From Owenia fusiformis (lineage: Eukaryota; Annelida; Polychaeta; Sabellida; Oweniidae), in the NCBI GenBank assembly GCA_903813345.2, contig CAIIXF020000790.1:1-64000 (forward strand): a DNA stretch of 64,000 nucleotides, in the 5' to 3' direction. A program made the translations under genes and the position numbers. The notes beneath the pieces were generated by a model. The model was not told the DNA's origin, did not search any database, and was given only the letters and a program-made list of their open reading frames with translations. Below are positions 50,946-60,100 of this stretch, in pieces. Within the stretch, counting starts at the first letter, position 1; every line of letters starts with the position of its first letter.

Positions 50946-51183
50946 TACTACACTTGTTATTATTTCACATTCCTTATAATTATCCTGATCATTTCATGAT
51001 AACTGTAATAGATAGGTATGACACTTATGTCTACATTGATTAATGCTATACTTCAAGATAATGTACTTATTTATTCTACGACACTTGTAATTATTTCACA
51101 TTCCTTATAATTACTTTGATCATTTCATGATAACTGTAATAGATAGGCATGACACTTATGTCTACATTTATTAATGCTCTACT
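50946..51183 (-). repeat. Tandem duplication of the Helitron gene tail
   Basis: Copies 50946-51052 and 51076-51183 are about 107 bp each, offset by 130 bp, and differ at only a few positions. The upstream copy in gene sense (51076-51183) holds the real C-terminus and stop codon. The other copy lies in the 3' flank and would encode the same tail. Confidence 0.85.
51070..51075 (-). terminator. Candidate polyadenylation signal
   Basis: AATAAA on the minus strand, 16 bases after the Helitron stop codon. The position is close to the stop, but the hexamer is exact. Confidence 0.45.
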
Positions 51184-54100
51184 GGTATAGACATGATCAA
51201 TACATGTTCCACCTTCTGTAGTTGGTATATCTGTGTCTGATAGTAATAAGTATCCTTTGCGAATCATGAAATCATGAATGTAGTGTTTCTTTGAGTCCAA
51301 TAGATTTTCATTAAAATCACCTACGATGAGAATTTTTTCATGCTTTTTGTAAATGTGCTGTAAAATTTTTTCCATTTCTGTAATGAATTTAGTTTTCTGC
51401 ATTTTAGGTGACTTATATATAGTTATAATTGCAATATCTTTAACAATAGTTATAGCATTGTCTAATGGTGATGTTATGCTAATTGTTTGCATAATTCCTA
51501 GAATGCTTTTGTTATAAATTGCAATACCACCTTCATGGTGTGATACTTTTCTATTGACTAAATGTGGAGAGTTAAATGTTTCAATTTCAAGAATCTCACT
51601 TCCTATTTCATCTCTGAGCCATGTTTCCGTGAGACAAATAATGTCACAACAAGTCAAATCATTGTTGGACTTAACATCTTTCATGTGAGCAATCAGACCT
51701 TGTGTATTGTGATAGATAAGGCTCAAATCATTTTCAGTTGCAATTTCATATTTGGGTAAGTCAAAGTTTGGCATTTCCTCTAGAGCTTTTGCCATTTTGT
51801 CATCACAGTAAATTGATGTTGGGTCATAATCAATAATATAAAGTCCATCGGATGAAGTAACCCTACTGAATGCAACATATGCTTGGCCACCTGCGAACAT
51901 ATTTTTGCAAGAAATTGCTAGTTGATCGCATGTTTTTCCTTGTAACTTATGTATAGTGCAAGCGTATGATGGAATAAGAGGTATTTGCTGTCTCATAAAC
52001 TTGCTATTGACTTCATCATTATATGGTTCGATGCGTATAGATTCAGGATGAATTTCAGACTGATTTTTATATCTGGTTTTAATACCTACTTTAGGATTAT
52101 CAAACTTCACCCATACAGCACTTGGCATATTGTCTGATTCCTTCTTAAACTCAATTGCAGTTACAACACCAAATGCACCATTAGCAAGTCCATCAGCAAT
52201 ACATAAATTCTTTATAAGAAGAACTTGTGTACCAATACAAATTTGCAATTCAGGAGTGAGTGTATCTGCTCTATGTTGAGGTTCTTCATCAATTTTTTTC
52301 CATTCTTGCCCCTTCAATTTCTTGTAGTCAATTGCTTTTATCTTATGTATTTTAGCATTTGTTGATTTTGCGTGTGAGAGTATTCTCTTCTTATTATATG
52401 CATCAACATGAATGTGCTTTGAATATATTCTCATTACATCTTCTGGAATCGGTTTCTTCATTATTTGTCTTATAAATTCATCATCTTCAGCTGATATCTT
52501 TTCTCCTTTTTTAAGAACTCGAATTCTGTTAAGAAATTCAGCGTATTTCATATCACCCCTTTGTCTCATGATTTGCGTCAGCTCTATTTTCTTGAACTTT
52601 TCCCAAGGATTATAATTTGTTTCATCAGGTTTAAGTAAACTTTTCTGTTTGACTGGAGGTAACTGATAAAAATCTCCAAATGCTAACACTGAGGTATCAC
52701 CAAAGTCAGGGTTGTCACCAGGTTTAATTTGCTGAAGCCTGCCTCGTACTGTATTAAATAGTCTAACGCTAACCATAGATATTTCATCAATTATTAGATT
52801 TTTCAGAGATTCAAGTCTCATTTTCAAGGGAGCTATCTTAGATTCCTCAAGTTCCTCATATGTTCTAGACAAATATCTCGAAGTTATTCTAAATGCTGAA
52901 TGCAATGTATTACCATTAATTTGGAAGGCGCTTGTACCTGTTGGGCTAGTTAAAAGTACACTCAGATCATCTGGATTCTTTAAAAGGCTTCGCAGTAAAT
53001 GTGTAGCAATGTAATGAATGCATTTTATTAAGTGTGATTTACCAGTTCCAGCTTTGCCACAAATATGTACAAATAATGGTTTTATTTTATTGCCCCATGA
53101 CAGTTCTAAGCATTGTTTTCTTATCAAGTAAAATATCTGTTTTTGTTTTGTGTTCATAGATCTGATCATTTCCATGGCTTCACTTGTCGGTATTGTATCT
53201 GTTTGTAATTCAACTAGACAATTCACCTTTCCCTTTTCCTGGTCTTTGGTTTTAAAATCAATGTCAGGCATATCAGTTTCATCGATGTCATCAGATATTG
53301 ATTCTATATTTTCAGAAATACACTCTTGTCTTTCTAGTTCTTGCTCTGGAGCTAAATTAGCCCATGCATTCTCATATGAATCTCCATCAGATAATTTGTC
53401 TTGTGCAGCATCTAATTCATCACCAGTAACATCATAAATTCTTTTATATTTTTCTACAATTTCAGAAACTTTGAATAATTGACCTCCATGTTTAATTTTT
53501 CCACATTTAAAATATCCTTCAAATGTTTCATATTCAACAGGTTGTAATTCTTTATCACTCCTGTGTGGTATGAAGAGTTGAAGCATACTATGATAATATT
53601 CATTGGGATTGGTGTCCTTTGAGAACTTTGGGTAGCGTATAATACCTGGTGGACTTTTTGATCGCTTTTGTATGAATCCTAAACCAAAGTCTAGTTTTAT
53701 TCTTTTCGATGTTTCCCTTTCATCTTCTGCTATCTCTTCATCATTGTTATATGTCACAACTCTATAGAGTGATGCAAATTCTGCCAAACATAAATCATTA
53801 AATTCAGCATTATGTGGTCTTGCAAAATATCTATCAATGATACTTGTTGCCCATATTTTATCTGGCTTATCATCTTTCTGTTTGCGAATTACTGAAATGG
53901 GTAGTGACATTTTAATGGGATTATTACCTACTGGAAGGAATACAGTTTGTCTTGAGCATTCTTTAAGATGAAGATTACTTGCTCTATACACAGCTTCCTG
54001 GGCACTAACTTCTCTATGCTTCATATATCTGTAACCAATCATTTTCATGAGTCTAGAAGCTGAGGCGTTTTGTTCTTTAGCTTCTTGTTCTGCATCAATT

Positions 54101-57100
54101 AGGTTCTGACTCATTTCCCGTTCCTGTTTTGATATATATGATACAATGTATACAACACATGAAAATACATCAAGAACAAATTGTATATCCATATTGGCTT
54201 CCCATGCTTTTAAAAGGTCTGCATTGTAATTATTTATCCACATGTCTTTTACAGTTCTTTTCAAAAATATAGTTTTTCTTTTACTTTTTGTCAGAATTCT
54301 AATAATATTTTCATATTTTTTCATTGTTAATCCAGGGTGAGCTTTTTCAAATATTTCATTTAATGTCATTTCAGAATAATCTTCAGCAAGAAAGAATTTC
54401 CATAGAGATTGAATGATATCTTCAGCTACTTTTATTGGTATACACTCGGTAGACTCCTCAGGAATTGTGTCATCAATGATAAAGGTTTTCTCAGATGGAA
54501 GTCTTGGGAAGTGAAATCTACAAGTAGTTCTTTTATTTTTCTTGCAACTTTTTGAGTGCTTTTTGCTATGCGTTTGAACTTCTGTTACTATTTTGCACAA
54601 ATCTGGATTAGTTGTTTCATCAGGCAATTCACAAGTAACATACTTATCTATGAATTTTTCCACTTCTGAATTTGTTGATTTGCCATAAATGGGAGCACCT
54701 TCAATCCAAATTAAACAATGTACATGAGGCGACCCTCTCATTTGAAATTCAACTCTATAAAACATGTCTTTCACTTTACCAATTGGTTGTGCTGGAGATT
54801 TAATAACATCCTTCATGAACCTTTTCCATCTATTATCAAACATTCTAGTTACAGTGACGGGATTATCCCTAATCAATTCAGCACGTTCTGTCTTGGATAT
54901 TTCTTCTGGTAATCGTGGGTCATTGTTTTGATTAAGAATTGTGATAATAACTTCATTCCATTTCATATCTGCTGATGAAAACGAGCAAAACCACGTCGGT
55001 GGACCAAGTTGCCTAATCATAGCAAATAAATCTTTTTGTACATGTTGCCAGTATGGTGGTGTTCCACGAATTGGTTGTAAATAGTGATGACCAACATTTT
55101 TACGGCAAAGCATTTCACTTTTTTCTTTGTCAATTATATCCTCAGCTGTAATTGTATCACCACTTTTTGACTTTCCCGTTATCTTTCTGAGATTGACACT
55201 CACTTTGGACAGAATATTCTGGACTTCAGTCAGATATTGAGCATAAAATATATACTGAGTATTTTTAGCAAATCTTAAGTCTGCAGAAAATAACCTATTG
55301 CCAAAATATTTTGTTGCTGACAATTTCTTTTCTCTTTTTTCATTATTAGAATTTCTACCATTTGGAAACAAAGTGGGAAATGAAAGAGCTTCATTATTTT
55401 TTTCTTCAAGAATACGTATTGGCTTGTTTCCTTCTCCTGGTGCTATGCAGTATATTTTGTCAAGATGTGTATCAAGAATGTGCTGAGCAATATTATCAGG
55501 CTGCAAACAAGTGTCAGACACTATATCTACCATACCATTTCTTGTATCTTCCCCCTTGTTCTCTTTGCTAATTTCTCGCTGACATACATTATATCCAATA
55601 TCAGTTTGTTTTAATTCAGATGTTCTTCCAAATTGTTTTTGATCTTCTTCACTTAAAATTTCTAGAGGTATTAAATCCACAAAATCATCCATTATATCAA
55701 TATCTTTGTAGTGTTCATTGTTTTGTTTAAGATATGCTAATGCCTTTTTTACTCTTGAAATACTGACAGATTTATATAAGTAATGCCCTTGATATTCAAG
55801 TTTACGTTTTAGTTTGACAGTCAAAAGCTGCTCATCATTCATTGGTCTTGGTAAAGCTTTAATGGTTTCATCAGCATTATTTGACACAGATATAACAGGC
55901 CCATTCATACCAAATTGTCCTCCTCTTGGCAACTGAACTACTTTCATGAAAGGTAAACGTAGTGATACCAGATGTTGTTCAAGTATATTTAAATCTTTTA
56001 GTTCTTGTGGAATTGCTGGTAATGACAAATTATTGCTATTAGCCATTGGTGGAATTTTCCCTTTTTTAAAATGTACATGACAGTTTTGACATATCCATAA
56101 TTTACTCATTGGAGACTTACAAAGTGCACAATTTTCTTTGCAGGATATTTCTCTATTATGCAAATACATTTCTGAAACACACTTTTGTTTATCTTCCTTT
56201 GATAGTTTGGGATAGGCATTTCCCTTGTATGTTAGCACTTGGTGTTGAAATAACAATCTGTGACAAACCACGCAAATATAGTTTAATCCATCATTTACTG
56301 TTTGTTTAAAGTCATGAATTACTCTATCAATATTTTCTCGTTGAGTCTTTTTGGTAATGTGTTTTTCTTTGCCTTGGATAATTTTACTTTTTTTGAAGGC
56401 TTCATCAGTGTCATATTTTTGTTTGCTCTGTTGTTTACTTTGTTTTTTCACTCTTTGTTGGAAGTCTTGATCAGATTCGTATTTTTCTTTACTCTGTTGC
56501 TTCACCTTTTCTTTAAAATCTTGATCAAATTCATACTTGTCTTTACTCTGTTGCTTCACTTTTTCTTTAAAGTCTTGATCAAATTCATACTTTTCTTTAC
56601 TCTGTTGTTTCACTTTTTCTTTAAAGTCTTGATCAAATTCATACTTTTCTTTACTCTGTTGCTTCATTTTTGCTTTAAAATCTATATCACATTTGTATTT
56701 ACTTTTACCTAAGTTTACCTTTCTTTGTTTAAAATCTTCATCAATTTCATATCTTTGTTTACTTTGATGTTTGCTTTGGTTAAGCTTCCTTTGTTTGAAG
56801 TCTTCATCATTTTGATATATTTTTTTACCTTGGTTAAGCTTCCTTTGTTTGAAGTCTTCATCAATTTGATATCTTTGTTTGTTTTGGTTAAGCTTCTTTT
56901 GTTTAAAGTCTTCATCAGTTTCATATCTATGCTTACTAAGATATTTCTTTCTATCTTTGAGTTCAGGTGTAGATGCATATTTCTCTGTATCATGTTTCAA
57001 TTTTTTCTTTTTAAAGTTTTCATCAATAGCATACCTTTTTTTGGTGAGGATATTAGCCTTGTATTTCTTTTGATCTGACTTGGACATTTTTCTCAATCTA

Positions 57101-60100
57101 GCCATTTCTTTATCTGAGAAAATAGCAGTTTGGAAATCTTTTGTACACAGGCTACTGTCAAATATGTTTTCTTTATCATTCACAGTATTTTTGGTACATG
57201 GCATCCAAGCTTCATCACATTTTCCAGCACCTAGCTGTCCAGATTTGCATGTTAATTGACAAAGATCAACATATGATCGTTTGATTTCTACGCTCATTGA
57301 ATTAACAGCATTTTGTTGATTGTCAGATAGTGGTTCAATAATTTCAGACTCTTTTCTTTGATGTGCAGCAAGATTTTCCAAGTTCAATTTTCTTTTGCAA
57401 GATTTCCCTTGAGCTGACTTCGAGGACATGTTGAATGGTTCACTACTAGTAAGGTTTTTTACTTCATTTTTTGCAAGGTCATTTCTACACTTCATTTTGC
57501 TAGATATTGTTGATAGTTTAGAGTTTTGATCTTGTATTTGAGAACTTGTACATTCTTCAAACTTAATACCATCAACAGAAAACCCATGCTTAGCATTAGT
57601 TCTGTTTATTAAACTATCAGTTAAAGACTCAGCAGTGTTCCATAAGAATAATGACATTCTTTCCAATGAATTTGAAATATGAACTATTGCATTTCCTAAA
57701 ACATCAATTCTTCCTTGATCATCTCTACTGTGAGGATCAAATGAGTAATACATGTCTTTTTTCTTCATTACACAAATTGTTGTATTCAGGAATGTAATAA
57801 GGCATGAGTTGTAATCTGTGAGCACTTTTTCAATTGCTTCATGTAGAGTTAATCCGTCATCATCTTCTTCATTGTAATTCCAATATTCTAAGTAGCCCTG
57901 TAGTTGTCTTGATTTGTATATATAAGTTTTGTTGTTAAAACTGATGGTTTCTGGAATGTCAAATATTTCAAGGTAGCCTGTTGGAGTTGGATTTTGTGAT
58001 ATAATGCTAGTATACAGAATATTGCCTCGGACTAATACATCTGTGATAAATTCAGCATCAATTTTGTGATTGGTTTCACTTTCAAGCATTAGTAAAAATG
58101 ACATTGAATTTGCAAAACATTGCTTTCCACCACCAATTCCATCAAACATAGAGTTATTTTGAGATATGTTTCCTTGTATGACTTCATCAAAGATCTGTAT
58201 TTTTGGTGTATTTTCTTTAACAGGATTTATGTCTGCATTTCCATGAATCACATCTGTGACAACATCATAATGATTTTGACTCGAATGATCAAGGTATATA
58301 CACCTGTTAGTAAACTCTTTTCCAAATACTGCCCATCTTTTTGTGTTTTCATATGTTAGTATCTGTGTTTTGAATAAATGGCAAGCAGTGGCTATTTCAA
58401 TATCAGTTCCCCAAACAGAAAATCTGTTCATATTTTTAGATTTGATATGAATTTCCAACTCTGCTGCAGTTATTCCTCTAGTTTTACAAATGTATTCTTT
58501 ACAGCTTTGATCATTTCTGTGACACACTATGCTCTGTCTAATTGCAGTGTGATCATTTTCATCATTTGTTATACCGTATGCAATTGCTCTAAAGAGACAG
58601 TTTCCATCACCTGTGATATGTTTTAAGGATTCATATTTTGGCTTCATAAAGGTAATGTCAACATTGTTATATACAGGATCATTGCTCTTTGATGTATACT
58701 TGAGATGATGGATGTTGCATAGCTTAACTTTCTCAATGTTTTGCAAGGGATTAAAATTTCCAATTGGCCTGCAGAAAGTTTCTTTCAAAACAGTTACATC
58801 ATCAGAACTTTCACATGGCTTACTCTTGGGTTTACTTTTTGGCTTGTAACCTCCTGTTTGAGAAGCTTCATACTTTGTAACTATATCTCCACATTCTGAC
58901 TGTGTACATACATTTTCATTAAACAGTTTGTTTCTTTTGCCATTGTTTAGTTGGATCTCATTCTTTTTAGGTTCATTTTTATGGTTTGCAGTAGGAAATG
59001 TTTCATTATGAATCAGTACTGGTGGAACACGTGGAGAATTATCATTAAAAATATCTTCCATTTCTTGCACAATTTTCAGAAAGTATGGATCTTCAGTGTC
59101 CGACACATTTTCACAGTTTTCAGTTGTATCAATATCTGAGTTGTTACTAAGATATTTGAATCGTTTCAGTTGTTTTCTGTTTGAACAGTTTTTGATTTCA
59201 GTATTCTCTGTGTTTAAGATTTTGAAATCATTCTTTTCAATTGGTGGTACTCTTACAGCGTTGTCAGACAAATACTTTTCCAGATCAGGTTTTGTGAATA
59301 CATGCTTCTTAGATTCTGTAGTTCTATAGTTATTGTCAGGGACATGCTTTCCTTGTTTTGAAGTTAACTTTCTTTTCTTCCTTCCAAGTTTTCGACTTGA
59401 AAATTTCTGAGTGTTTGTAAGAAAATACTGCACAAATCTGTTGTTTTTTAAGTGTTGTTCCATTTTGTTTCTAGATGCTTTCATTCTAATTACTTTTGCT
59501 CTTTCTTGTCCTCTTACTTTGTTGCGGAAGTACTTTTCTGATTTTGAAAGGGATCTTAGAATGTTCTTGTTATTAGTAAGTAAACATTTCACTTCTTGAA
59601 TAATTCGTTGAGATTTTCCCAGGGCATCAGTGCAGTTTTCTAACAAAGTATCTCTAGTTTCTGTGATAGTTTCAACATGGGGTGACACATTCACTTTTGT
59701 TAGTTTTCTCAGTCTCTTCTTTTCAGATTTCACAATAGCGCTTGGTAATAACAGTGTGGCTAATTTAGTCACCAAGGTGTCTTGAATTTTTTCGGTAAGT
59801 ATATTGTGATGTTTTGCATTGTTATAAGGGATATCAGAAGTTGTGCATGATATAAGAGCAATGTTCTTATACATAGAGTCAGTTGAACAAGTAAACGCAA
59901 TTTCAGAAAGTCTTGTTTCATTCAAGCACAATGGCATGGGGTTTTCAGACTTGTTACTTTCACTCATATTTATGGTTTCACTTTTTTGTTTAGCAAGTAC
60001 CACAGATGGTTTGGGAAGTACCTCATTCGGTTTTTGTTTGGTAAGTTCCACAGTTAGTTTTTGTTTGCTAAGTAGCACATCAGTTTGTTTTTGTTTGGTA

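Noticed and set aside
56302-57078. Phenylalanine-rich plus-strand frames that look like membrane proteins
   Set aside because: Antisense shadow of the lysine-rich repeat of the Helitron protein (AAG/AAA read as CTT/TTT).
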